A DNA stretch of 54,341 nt from Falsiroseomonas oryzae (GCF_027856955.1 NZ_JAPSMD010000006.1:1-54341), one strand, 5' to 3'; shown: positions 44,469 through 52,934, counted from the stretch's first letter. Program-made: numbers and translations. Notes: generated by a model not told the origin, from the letters alone.

Positions 44469-45746
44469 CTACAGCAATGTCCGCGGCAGCCACAGCACCA
44501 CGTCGGGGACGTAGGTGCTGAGCAGCAGCATGAGGATCAGCGGGATCAGCGGGATCCAGACGACGCGCGAGATCTGCATCACCGACCGCCCGGCGACGGT
44601 GGACGCCACGAACAGGCAGATCCCGTAGGGCGGCGTGACCAGGCCGATGGAGAGGTTGATCGCGACCACCACGCCGAAGTGCAGCGGATCCACGCCCATC
44701 GCGATGGCCACCGGCATCAGCACGGGCATCAGGATCAGCAGCGCGGAGATGCTTTCCATGAACATCCCGACGACCAGTAGCAGCAGGTTCGCCGTCAGCA
44801 GGAAGGCCCAGGCCGATCCGACGTTCGCCTCGAACCAGGCGCTGATCAGCCGCGGCACGTCCTGCACCGCCACCAGCCAGGAGAAGATCGAGGCGGTGCC
44901 GATAATGATCATGACCGCGGAGGAGATGCCGGCGGTGCGCAGCATCATCCCCGGCAGGTCGGCGAGCTTCATCTCGCGATAGACGAAGAGGCCGATGAAC
45001 AGCCCCGCCACCACCGCCAGCGCAGCCGCCTCGGTCGGTGTGACCACGCCGCCGATGATGCCCACCACGACGATCACCGGCATGGCCAGCGCCGGCAGCG
45101 CGGCGACGAAGGCCTGGCCCAGGCGCCGCAGGCTGAACGGCTCGGCATCCGCGTAGCGCATGGGCTCGCGCCGCGCGTAGAGCCAGTGGCCCACCATCAT
45201 GCCTGCCGCGCCGATCAGGCCCGGCACGACGCCGCCCAGGAACATCGCGCCGACCGACAGGTCGGAGATCATGGCCAGCACCACCATGATGATGGAGGGC
45301 GGGATGATCGGCCCCAGCGCGCCCGCCGCGGCGACGGTGGCGGCGGCATAGTCGATGTCGTAGCCGCGCCGCCGCATCTCCGGCAGCAGGATGGAGGAGA
45401 CCGCCGCCGTATCCGCACTGCCCGAGCCGGAGATGGCCGACAGCCCGGTGGCGGTCACCGTCGAGACCATGAAGAGGCTGCCGCGGATCCAGCCGACCAG
45501 CGCCGTGGCCAGGCCCACCATGGCGCGCGCGATGCCGCCCTGCTCCATGATCAGCCCGGCCAACACGAAAAAGGGGATCGCCAGCAGCGGGAAGCTGTCG
45601 AGCCCGTTGTAGAGGCGCTGCGCCACCACCACGAGCGGCGTCTGGCCGGTGACTGCGAGCGTCAGCGCGCCGGCCACGCCGAGCACGAAGACCATCGGCG
45701 CACCGGCGACGAGTAGGGCGAGAAAGGAGCCGAAGGTGAGCAGCAT
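44469..45746 (-). CDS. TRAP transporter large permease (DctM type)
   Basis: A 425-residue integral membrane protein with about twelve hydrophobic segments. Typical DctM stretches are PFFVLAGLIMEQGGIARAM, ISGSGSADTAAVSSILLPEM, LGPIIPPSIIMVV and GLVTPPYGICLFV. The start ATG at 45746 shares one base with the stop of the small permease (TGATG). It is the sodium-coupled transport subunit. Confidence 0.93.
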   Translation of the reverse strand: MLLTFGSFLALLVAGAPMVFVLGVAGALTLAVTGQTPLVVVAQRLYNGLDSFPLLAIPFFVLAGLIMEQGGIARAMVGLATALVGWIRGSLFMVSTVTATGLSAISGSGSADTAAVSSILLPEMRRRGYDIDYAAATVAAAGALGPIIPPSIIMVVLAMISDLSVGAMFLGGVVPGLIGAAGMMVGHWLYARREPMRYADAEPFSLRRLGQAFVAALPALAMPVIVVVGIIGGVVTPTEAAALAVVAGLFIGLFVYREMKLADLPGMMLRTAGISSAVMIIIGTASIFSWLVAVQDVPRLISAWFEANVGSAWAFLLTANLLLLVVGMFMESISALLILMPVLMPVAIAMGVDPLHFGVVVAINLSIGLVTPPYGICLFVASTVAGRSVMQISRVVWIPLIPLILMLLLSTYVPDVVLWLPRTLL

Positions 45747-46270
45747 CAATCCAGCCTCACCCCGCCGCCGCCCGTCACCGGCGCCCGTCCGAGCACGGCC
45801 GCCCCAAAGGCGAGCACCGCCTCCAGCCCGAAATAAGCGGCGCTGACCGGCAGAGCGATGTAGGGGATCTGCATCGAGATCTGCAGGGCCGCGCTCGTCT
45901 GGATGGCGCCGACCTCGATGAGCTGCAGCCCGCCCTCGAACACCACCCAGAGGAACCAGAGGCAGAGCGCAGCGACCGGCACCAGCAGTGCCCGCGCGAC
46001 CGCCGGCGGCAGCATCGCCACCAGGACGTCGATCGACACGTGCAGCCGCGACCGCATCGCATACCCGGCGCCGAGCAGCACCATCCAGATCTGCGCGAAG
46101 GTGGCGAGCTCGGTCGCGCCGGCAATGGAGAAGTTGAAGACGTAGCGCCCCGCCACCTGCACGAGCACCGACACGACCATCACCGCGAGGAGCAGCATCA
46201 GGCAACCGTCAACGACCCGACGCAAGGCGCACAGGACGAGCTTTGCCGCCTGGAGGCCAGGCAATGCCAT
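45746..46270 (-). CDS. TRAP transporter small permease (DctQ type)
   Basis: A 174-residue membrane protein with four helices and the DctQ signature VAGRYVFNFSIAGATELATF. It is followed by RSRLHVSIDVLVAMLP. I chose the ATG at 46270 since it puts a short basic N terminus before the first helix. A longer frame adds 30 residues of unconvincing sequence. First gene of the operon that runs to 39475, so the promoter should lie in 46271-46471. Confidence 0.88.
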   Translation of the reverse strand: MALPGLQAAKLVLCALRRVVDGCLMLLLAVMVVSVLVQVAGRYVFNFSIAGATELATFAQIWMVLLGAGYAMRSRLHVSIDVLVAMLPPAVARALLVPVAALCLWFLWVVFEGGLQLIEVGAIQTSAALQISMQIPYIALPVSAAYFGLEAVLAFGAAVLGRAPVTGGGGVRLD

Positions 46271-46471
46271 CGTCGGCGATGACCGCTCCCGCGGAAGGTC
46301 GTGCACGCGCGACGCCCCTTTCCCGGGCCACCAGCGAACCCAGCCCGATGACTGCAACAAATCGACATGAGACGGTCAAGCAAATCCCGCGCCAACATCG
46401 TCACGATGATCGATGGGCGTGCTGGCGGCAGAATACCGGCGGTCCGCGGCCGCGACGCACTTGGCGCCCGG

Positions 46472-47464
46472 CTACACCGCGTCCGGCCTCATGTTCGGCT
46501 CGATCGTCCCCGCTGGCAGCCCGCCCAGGTCCAGCCAGCCGAACTCGACCTGCAATTCCGCCCGCGCCACTGCCTCATTCAGCAGCGGGAACACGTGCTC
46601 TCGCAGCAGCGGGTGGATGTCGGCGCTGGCGAGCCGTGCCCGGATGCGGCGGCTGCCGCAGATCTGAGCGAGCGTGACGGCGTCCCGCGAAAGGCCCTGC
46701 GCCGCCGGCTTCAGCCCGATCCGCCCGCGCCGCAGATCCTCGAGGATCGCCGCATAGAAGAGCAGCTCGGAAAGCGCGCCCACCGTCGCATTGCCAGGCG
46801 CCTTCAGCTCAAGCAGCCAGACATCGCCTGCGGCATCACGGCCCAGCAGGTCGATCGCGCTCTTGCTGGCCGTGAAGATCTCCGTGCCCTTCGTCACGAC
46901 CCGATCGAAGACGCCGACGGCGACCTGGCGGTCCAGGGCCGTCACGCCGGTCCGCTCCTCCAGCCAGCGCCGCTCCGGCGTGCCGGGCTGCGCGAGGCGC
47001 TTCTCCAGCCACGCCTCGGAGCCCTCCGCCGAGGCACCCTCGCCACCGCCCGAGGACCGGTTGAGGACCGGCACGGCGTCGGGAGCGCCGAAGGGTGCGA
47101 TGGCGTCGGATGGCATCGTCACCAGGTCGACCTGCGCCTCGCCCATCAGCGCCGCGAAGCGGACCAGACGATAGAGGAAGCGCCGATAGTGCCGCAGCGC
47201 GACCGGTCCTGCGTCTCGCTGCGGCGGCTCCCAGGCGATCCGCACGCCGCCCGCGCCCAGCCACGCCATCAGCGCCAGCGCCCAGCCCTCGAAGGCCGCG
47301 GCGTTCGTCTGCATGTTCGCCGCGACACCCGCGGCGGAGAGGGTGAGCGTCGGCCGGTGTCGCTCGCCGTCGACGCGCAGCGTCCGCTCGGCCGGCAGCT
47401 TCACGCCCTTGGCGTGCGGCAGCGCCCTGGTGAGCTCGGCGCTGAACTCGGCATGCGTCGGCAT
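46472..47464 (-). CDS. PD-(D/E)XK nuclease-like protein A
   Basis: A 330-residue soluble protein. The core AIDLLGRDAAGDVWLLELKA gives D205, E219 and K221 in the D-x(13)-E-x-K arrangement of PD-(D/E)XK nucleases. A helix (ALSELLFYAAILEDL) follows, as expected for the fold. The N-terminal half (1-145) has no recognised domain and may be specificity-determining. It starts 10 bases after the ADP-ribosylglycohydrolase gene and is the last gene of a three-gene coupled operon. Nuclease activity is inferred from the motif. It is not one of the named restriction families I can identify. Confidence 0.7.
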   Translation of the reverse strand: MPTHAEFSAELTRALPHAKGVKLPAERTLRVDGERHRPTLTLSAAGVAANMQTNAAAFEGWALALMAWLGAGGVRIAWEPPQRDAGPVALRHYRRFLYRLVRFAALMGEAQVDLVTMPSDAIAPFGAPDAVPVLNRSSGGGEGASAEGSEAWLEKRLAQPGTPERRWLEERTGVTALDRQVAVGVFDRVVTKGTEIFTASKSAIDLLGRDAAGDVWLLELKAPGNATVGALSELLFYAAILEDLRRGRIGLKPAAQGLSRDAVTLAQICGSRRIRARLASADIHPLLREHVFPLLNEAVARAELQVEFGWLDLGGLPAGTIEPNMRPDAV

Positions 47465-47474
47465 CGCGGATCGG

Positions 47475-48545
47475 TCAGTGCCCGGGATAGCGCGCCCAGG
47501 CCTCGCCGGGATCGAACAGGCCCGTTGCCGCCGCGTCGAGGTCGGCGCCGACCTGCGCGATCTCGTCCCGGAGTTCGAGTGCGGCGAGCCAGGCCGCCGG
47601 GATCGCCGCGTCGCCGAGGACCGCGCCGAGCAGGTTGCCGGCTATGGCGCCCGTGCTGTCGCTGTCGCCCGAGTGGTTCACCGCCAGCCGGAGCCCAGCC
47701 GCCAGGTCGCTGCCGGCGGCCAGCGCGCAGCAGACGGCGATCGCCAGCGCCTCCTCCCCGACCCAGCCGCCGCCGAGAGCCCGCTCGATCTCCTCCGCCG
47801 TCGGCGTCCGGCTGCCGTCGCCCGCGAGACCCCTCGCCGTGTCGAGCGCCCGCAGCGTCTCCTCCGCCCCGGCACGGCGGCGGAGCAGCGCGGTCGCGTC
47901 GTCCAGCGCGGCCGGAAGCGCCTGCCCCTCGATGAGCCCTGCGACCGTCGCGGCCAGCACGCCGGCCGGCAGCGATCCGCTCGGATGGCCATGCGTCAGG
48001 GCGGCCACGTCCACGCCGAGTTCGAACACGGCATCCAGGTCGCCGACCGGCAGCAGCCCGACCGGTGCCGCGCGCATCACCCCACCGCAGCCCTTGCTGG
48101 CGTTCCTCGCCGCTGCTGGCTGGCCGAACCCCTTCGCCGCCTTCAATGCGGCGAGGCAGGTCCTGCCCGGGGCGCGCGGATGGTGCAGCGCCTCGAGGCT
48201 CCAGAGCCAGCCATTCGTCGCGACAGCAACTCTCCCGGAGCCCAGCCGCTCGCCCTGGGTCAGCAGCCAGCGGAGATAGGCGTGATGCACCACGGACGGC
48301 ACGTGGCAGATGCCCTTCTCGCGCTGCCGCACCCAGGCGCGCAGCAGCCCCTCGGCGGTGAACAGTGTCATCTGCGTGTCGTCGGTGATCGCCCCCACGC
48401 GACCATAGGCCGGCGCGTAGTCGCGGATGCCTTCGGGCCCGAAGCTGGCCCGGATGGAAGCAAGCGACATGAACTCGACCGGTGCCCCGAGCGCGTCGCC
48501 CACGGCGCCGCCCAGCAGGCAGCCGATGCGGCGCGACAGGGCCAT
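47475..48545 (-). CDS. ADP-ribosylglycohydrolase family protein (DraG/ARH-like)
   Basis: A 356-residue enzyme of the ADP-ribosyl-hydrolase fold. The N-terminal motif GCLLGGAVGDALGAPVE (8-24), the first metal site TDDTQM (D55, D56), ASKGCGGVMRAAPVG, and the second metal site SGDSDSTGAIAGN near the C terminus are all intact. A working dinuclear Mg2+ centre is therefore expected. The family removes ADP-ribose from arginine, serine or nucleic-acid bases. The ATG at 48545 is used because it shares one base with the stop of the upstream gene. No ADP-ribosyltransferase or nitrogenase-linked DraT is nearby. Confidence 0.9.
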   Translation of the reverse strand: MALSRRIGCLLGGAVGDALGAPVEFMSLASIRASFGPEGIRDYAPAYGRVGAITDDTQMTLFTAEGLLRAWVRQREKGICHVPSVVHHAYLRWLLTQGERLGSGRVAVATNGWLWSLEALHHPRAPGRTCLAALKAAKGFGQPAAARNASKGCGGVMRAAPVGLLPVGDLDAVFELGVDVAALTHGHPSGSLPAGVLAATVAGLIEGQALPAALDDATALLRRRAGAEETLRALDTARGLAGDGSRTPTAEEIERALGGGWVGEEALAIAVCCALAAGSDLAAGLRLAVNHSGDSDSTGAIAGNLLGAVLGDAAIPAAWLAALELRDEIAQVGADLDAAATGLFDPGEAWARYPGH

Positions 48546-49354
48546 CACGCCGCGACCTGCGCGGGCAGGCTCCGCGCCAGCACCCACATCGGCGTGTCAT
48601 CCACGTCGATCTCGCGCTCCCACATCGCAGACGGGAACACCCCGGCCGTCTCGGCGTGCAGCACCGCGCGCCAGTGGTCGCCGTCGCGCAGCATCGCCGC
48701 CGCGCCCGCGACCGCCGCGTCGCCGGTGAAGCCGAGATAGACCAGCACGACCGGCACGCCGCTCGCGGCCAGCCTCCAGGCCCAGGCGATCCTGTTCGAG
48801 AACTGGTAGTGCCGGTCGCGTGAGATGCGCACGCCGGCCGCCTCGCCGCCCAGCGCCTCCGCCGCCTCGCCGATCGCCGCGCCGATGCGCTCATGGTTCT
48901 TCAGGTTGGAGCTGGGCGTCAGCGGCTTGCCCGCTGCGGCCCCGACGATCTCCTTCAGGTGCGCCTTCGCCTCGACCAGCACCAGGCCCTGCCGGCCATC
49001 GGGGAAGGTGGCCACGACGGCCAGATCCCAGGTGGGCTCCTTCGTCGTCGGCTTGTCCACGGCAAGCCACCAGCCACGCAGTTGCTTTCCCACCGCGCCG
49101 TCCAGCAACGGCGGCGCGACCGGCACGCCGAGCATTGCCTCCCTGGGGTCAACGCGGCCAAGAGGCCGGCGCGGGGCGGCAGGCGCCACGACCACGCCGG
49201 TCGGCTCCAGCAGGCTGTTGAGCGAAGTGGCGAAGCCCGGCTCGCCCATGCCGATCCAGTCGAGCACATGCCGCGCGCTCCCGGCGGTCGCGGCCTTCTG
49301 CATCGTTGCCATGCCGTTGAGCATGCGGAATGTCGCGGTGGCCGTCGAGAGCAT
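48545..49354 (-). CDS. PD-(D/E)XK nuclease-like protein C
   Basis: A 269-residue protein (from the ATG at 49354). The core EPTWDLAVVATFPDGRQGL followed by VLVEAKAHLKEI gives D110, E128 and K130, the PD-(D/E)XK triad. HYQFSNRIAWAWRLA supplies the glutamine-containing helix common in restriction-like folds, then PVVLVYLGF. Internal ATGs at 49324, 49312 and 49303 are possible starts and keep the whole core. Its TGA shares one base with the glycohydrolase ATG. First gene of the three-gene unit. Not visibly homologous to protein A outside the core. Confidence 0.7.
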   Translation of the reverse strand: MLSTATATFRMLNGMATMQKAATAGSARHVLDWIGMGEPGFATSLNSLLEPTGVVVAPAAPRRPLGRVDPREAMLGVPVAPPLLDGAVGKQLRGWWLAVDKPTTKEPTWDLAVVATFPDGRQGLVLVEAKAHLKEIVGAAAGKPLTPSSNLKNHERIGAAIGEAAEALGGEAAGVRISRDRHYQFSNRIAWAWRLAASGVPVVLVYLGFTGDAAVAGAAAMLRDGDHWRAVLHAETAGVFPSAMWEREIDVDDTPMWVLARSLPAQVAA

Positions 49355-49370
49355 GCAACAAAACGACTGC

Positions 49371-49493
49371 TCAGCCCGCGCGGCTGAACTGCGCTGCCAC
49401 CTCCGCCAGCACGCCCTCCACCTCCTCCCGGTTCGCCACGTCCACCATCCCGTCCTCCCGGTCGAGGCCAAGCCGCCGCAGGAACAGGAACAT
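49371..49493 (-). CDS. Possible 40-residue small protein upstream of nuclease C
   Basis: ATG at 49493 to TGA at 49371 encodes a protein beginning MFLFLRRLGLDREDGMVDVA and ending in a helix (REEVEGVLAEVAAQFSRAG). The amphipathic pattern and charged composition look protein-like. It could be a tiny gene translated just before nuclease C or the tail of a decayed gene. No clear SD is seen. Confidence is low. Confidence 0.35.
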   Translation of the reverse strand: MFLFLRRLGLDREDGMVDVANREEVEGVLAEVAAQFSRAG

Positions 49494-49495
49494 TG

Positions 49496-49689
49496 CGGTG
49501 CTCGACCCCGATCGCGCCGACAAGACCGAGCCGGCGCGCACCCTGCTCACGACCGGGCGGGTCCATTGTGTTGTGCCTGCCGACTACCGCGCTGGCGGTG
49601 ATCTTGAGCGGCGCGTGCTGGCCATCCTTGATCTCATCAAGGCACGGGCAATCGTGACATCTCCGTCTACGGTCATCGCCGAGCCGTAG
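49496..49689 (+). pseudogene. Possible coding fragment, unknown
   Basis: On the plus strand, a stretch reading VLDPDRADKTEPARTLLTTG and then VVPADYRAGGDLERRVLAIL ends at a TAG at 49687. It looks like the end of a globular protein rather than a chance frame, but there is no start codon with support. It may be the remnant of a gene broken during island assembly. I do not recognise the family. Confidence 0.3.
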
Positions 49690-49789
49690 GTGCGGCCACA
49701 CGGGAACGCACGTGGAGCGCACCCCAAGTCGCCATTGAAGTGACCGCTTGGTCTACAGCATTGGCGAAGATCACAAGCGCCCGGAGGCG

Positions 49790-50335
49790 TCATACCTCAT
49801 CCCGCCGCCGCCGCACCGGCGTGCGGTCCTCGAGGTCGGCCTCCATCACCGGCACTCCTGCCTCGAGCAGCGCCCGCGCGATGAGTTGCTTCTGCGTCAA
49901 GCCTCGCTCCTTCGCGACCCTGGCGATCGCCAGCAGCGTGCCTTCGCGGAAGCGGTGGCTCAGGACGTTCGAACGGTTGGGGTCGAGCCCGTGAAGCTCG
50001 GTGCCCCAGGGCGTCACCGGCACCGCGGGAACCCAAGGGCCCACTGGTGCTGTGTGCTGCTCGGCGTGACTGCGGCCGGGATCATCGTCGCCACCGACAA
50101 TGCCGTAATCGTCGAGCCAGAGGCGCACCAGCAGAGCCGGGTCGAGACCGAGCGCGAAGGCCAGCGCAGGCACGCTGTCGAGGGGCAACAGGACGTCGCC
50201 CCGGCGCATCTCGGCAGCGACCCTGGAACCCAGGACTGCCGCGATGGCGGCATCGGTCTCGGGAGAGGCTGGGGCGAGCTGATCGAGAGCCACGAGGAAT
50301 GCACCGCGGCGCACGTCGTGCAAGTCGGTGGTCAT
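49790..50335 (-). CDS. Putative regulator with XRE-like N terminus and ribbon-helix-helix-like C terminus
   Basis: A 181-residue protein. Residues ~10-75 (RGAFLVALDQLAPASPETDA to LDPALLVRLWLDDY) match the layout of the neighbouring 103-residue protein and look like a divergent XRE-type helical domain. Residues ~125-165 (HRFREGTLLAIARVAKERGL, then TQKQLIARALLEAGV) look like a ribbon-helix-helix DNA-binding domain. A two-domain repressor or antitoxin is a plausible reading. It lies 16 bases after 50352-50663 and upstream of the nuclease/glycohydrolase operon on the same strand. Confidence 0.6.
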   Translation of the reverse strand: MTTDLHDVRRGAFLVALDQLAPASPETDAAIAAVLGSRVAAEMRRGDVLLPLDSVPALAFALGLDPALLVRLWLDDYGIVGGDDDPGRSHAEQHTAPVGPWVPAVPVTPWGTELHGLDPNRSNVLSHRFREGTLLAIARVAKERGLTQKQLIARALLEAGVPVMEADLEDRTPVRRRRDEV

Positions 50336-50351
50336 GATGACGGCGCTCCGC

Positions 50352-50663
50352 TCAGGTGCTGGCCTGCCGCTGCTCGCCGAGCACTTCGTCGAACAGCGGC
50401 AGCAGCCAGGCGGAGTGTCCCCCGAGCCAGACGCGAGTCAGCGCGAGGTGATCCGCGCCGATCGCCTCGGCGATCGCGCGCAGCTTGCTGCCAGGCACGG
50501 TGATCAGCCCGCCATGCGCACCCGTCAGGGCCGCGAGCGGCAGTCCGACGGTCGCGGCGACATCCTCGACGCGGCGCCCGGACAGGGTGGTCAGCCGGTT
50601 CACTTCACGCAGGAACGCGCCGCGCACTGGAACACCGGGAAGGCGGGTGATCGCGTTGGTCAT
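50352..50663 (-). CDS. Small XRE-like putative regulator, paralogue of the next gene
   Basis: A 103-residue protein with RGAFLREVNRLTTLSGRRVEDVA, a helical HTH-like core (VAATVGLPLAALTGAHGG), then VPGSKLRAIAEAIGADHLAL and TRVWLGG. The same order is found in the first 75 residues of the protein at 49790-50335, so the two are paralogues. I chose the ATG at 50663 because GAGAGAGA precedes it at SD distance. Likely DNA-binding. The target is unknown. Confidence 0.6.
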   Translation of the reverse strand: MTNAITRLPGVPVRGAFLREVNRLTTLSGRRVEDVAATVGLPLAALTGAHGGLITVPGSKLRAIAEAIGADHLALTRVWLGGHSAWLLPLFDEVLGEQRQAST

Positions 50664-51128
50664 GTGTCTCTCTCGCTGTTCGATTCCCCGAGCATCGGGC
50701 CACACGAGAAGTATAGAGCGCGCGCTGCACCCGCGCCCGAGCTTCGCGACCCGGTCCGTCGGAGATGTGCAGCGGACCGCCACCTGCGCAGAACCCATGC
50801 ACCCCAGCACTTCGATCACATCCGGCGCAGCGCGCGAAGCGCCTCTGGACGGCGCGGTAGCCCGTTCACCGCGATCGACGGGCGCCCCCGCCTCTCAGCG
50901 ACGGCAAGCCGCCGCCACCCGCTCACCGCCGGGAACGGCTGCGATCCGGCACAGCACCATAGGACAAAGTCCTATCGCCGTTCGCGCCGTCGCACCCGGC
51001 TGCAGGCGCCACCTGGCGCTTCGGCGGGTGACCCTTGGAGCGCCAGCCGGGGTCCTGCGACAGGGTGCGAGAAGTGCGATTGTCGATCGCGCGCATTCAC
51101 TGGGTAAACGGCGAGCAATCGTGCCGTT
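50664..51128. promoter_or_regulatory. Non-coding gap with a perfect dyad (50959-50975)
   Basis: About 465 bases between the small regulator and the integrase stop. The dyad ATAGGAC-AAA-GTCCTAT at 50959-50975 has perfect 7-base arms and is A/T-rich relative to its surroundings. It resembles an operator for a small dimeric repressor or a short terminator of convergent transcripts. No gene or other repeat is seen in this gap. Confidence 0.4.
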
Positions 51129-52934
51129 TCATCGCGAAAGGCTGCGATACAGGTCTCCACCTGGCGGCAAGCGCTTCGTCAGGCCATCAACAGGGGGCGG
51201 GTCCGGTCGGTAGACTAGGTCGCCTTCCGCCCAATGAATGCGAGCCTGCTCGATGGCCTTGGATGCCAGGAGCGCCCAGGCAGCGACAATGTCGAACGCC
51301 AGCGATCCGCGGGGAACCTTCTTCCTGACCATCAGGCCGACGATCTCTTCGGCGGCGGCGCGCCCCGCCGCGACACCCGTCTCCGCATACCCGATCTCCA
51401 CAGCCTCGATACGGCGGCTCGCATCCTCGGCCGTCATGTGCGCGTGGTGTTCGGCCAGCTCGGCGTCGCTGGCGTCCTCTGGAGCGACCGCGGATGCGAA
51501 AGAGTGGTCAGCAAAGAGGCGGTATGCGGCGCTGACTTTGCGCTCGAACCATGCCTGCATCGCCGCCTGCACGTCATCCACCCAGCGGGGCTGCGGCAGG
51601 ACCTCGACCGGTGAGAGTGCAATCTCTGGCGAAGGCGAGGCGCGTGGCGAGCTCAGGGGGGACGGAATGCGCTGGAGGTCATCCAGCACCTCGTCAGGCA
51701 TCCCTCGAAAGCCCCTGCCATAGCCGTCGCCGGCATTGCGAGGATTATGGCGGCCGGTGATGGCGTCGATGATCTCCGGGTGTGCCCTGATCTTCCGCAG
51801 TTCATCCTGGATGCGGTGTCGCCAGGAGTGAGCCGGCGCCACCGCCGGGTCGGTGATGCCCACGATCGCCTTGAGCCAACGTCCGTGCTGGTTCTGGGCT
51901 GTCGTGGTGCGGGTCCCGTCCGCCGCTACGCGGAGATCACCGAAGAGCGGCGCAGTGCGATCGGCATGACAAGCGTCGGCACGGGTCCGGACAAAGTCCA
52001 GGAAGCCCTCAACCTGGAGCGCCGGGTGAACTGGCACCATGCGCTGGAACACGCTGTTCTTTCCTGCCCGGACCTCGAGCGGCACGAAGTCGAACACCCA
52101 GATTGCCTGTGCTGTCTTGCCTGGCTTCCGGCAGATTTCCTCTCTGACATCGCACAGGCGAAGCTCGGCTGCTTCGCTGAGGCGGCAGCCAGTGAAGGCC
52201 AGGATCCACGGCAGCCACCGCAGCCAGCCGCGCTCCTGCCGGCTCGCTTCAAGGATGCGCCGCGCATGCTCGTCGCTATACGGTGCCCGCGGTGCCGGGC
52301 CGCGCCGCTTCGGCTTGGGCGCCAGCCCCTGGAAGGGGCTGCTCGCGAGCCTTCGGTTCTTGACCGCCCAGCTGCACACGGCACCGCAGGCGAGGATGTC
52401 GTCCTGAACGGTGCCGGGGTCGCGGCCCTGCTTCAGGCAGGCCTCCTTGAATTTCACGACGTCGTCGGGCATGAGCCGACTGATGTCATCGAAGCCGACG
52501 ATCGCCGCGAGTTGCCGAAATGCCGCCCCATACTTCTTCAACGTGGCGCTCGACGGCTGCTGCTCGAGACTCCAGGCATCCAATAGCGCCAAGCCCGTCA
52601 GGACAGGCCCGGCGACGGCACCACCTTTCGCGGGCTCTTGGGGCATTGTCCCGGCCGGCATACCGGCCTGCTCCGCGGGAGCAACCGCGACATGCCTCGT
52701 TGTCGCCGGATTCGCCTGGCCCTGGTCGGCAGACCTGGCCGCGGCAATCACAGCCTCGAATTTCGCGATGACGTCCGCCGCCCGGCGCTTCGCCTCCACT
52801 CGGTCCTTGGTTCGCAGGCTCTCGGTCAGTTCGCGCTTGCCGACGACAGAGCGCAACGGCGCGGGCACGCCCTTCCTCACCCAGTAAACACCGGTTCTCG
52901 CGTGTCGGGTGGTTCGGGTCATGGCCAGGGCCAT
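51129..52934 (-). CDS. Tyrosine-type site-specific integrase of the island
   Basis: A 601-residue integrase. The N-terminal part (HARTGVYWVRKGVPAPLRSV) is the short arm-binding-like domain, followed by a core-binding domain and a catalytic domain. Numbered from the ATG at 52934, the catalytic residues are R251 (FTGCRLSEAAEL), H369 and R372 (HSWRH), H396 (GRHNP) and Y405 (GDGYGRG). About 195 residues follow the tyrosine, which is unusually long. I chose 52934 because the upstream extension is built from the arm-site repeats. It lies beside the intact tRNA-Thr and recombines the 30-bp site. Confidence 0.92.
   Translation of the reverse strand: MALAMTRTTRHARTGVYWVRKGVPAPLRSVVGKRELTESLRTKDRVEAKRRAADVIAKFEAVIAAARSADQGQANPATTRHVAVAPAEQAGMPAGTMPQEPAKGGAVAGPVLTGLALLDAWSLEQQPSSATLKKYGAAFRQLAAIVGFDDISRLMPDDVVKFKEACLKQGRDPGTVQDDILACGAVCSWAVKNRRLASSPFQGLAPKPKRRGPAPRAPYSDEHARRILEASRQERGWLRWLPWILAFTGCRLSEAAELRLCDVREEICRKPGKTAQAIWVFDFVPLEVRAGKNSVFQRMVPVHPALQVEGFLDFVRTRADACHADRTAPLFGDLRVAADGTRTTTAQNQHGRWLKAIVGITDPAVAPAHSWRHRIQDELRKIRAHPEIIDAITGRHNPRNAGDGYGRGFRGMPDEVLDDLQRIPSPLSSPRASPSPEIALSPVEVLPQPRWVDDVQAAMQAWFERKVSAAYRLFADHSFASAVAPEDASDAELAEHHAHMTAEDASRRIEAVEIGYAETGVAAGRAAAEEIVGLMVRKKVPRGSLAFDIVAAWALLASKAIEQARIHWAEGDLVYRPDPPPVDGLTKRLPPGGDLYRSLSR

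Noticed and set aside
47475-48545. DraG of nitrogenase regulation
   Set aside because: No draT, nif or glnB-type genes are nearby and the gene is translationally coupled to nuclease-like genes, so a nitrogenase role is unlikely.
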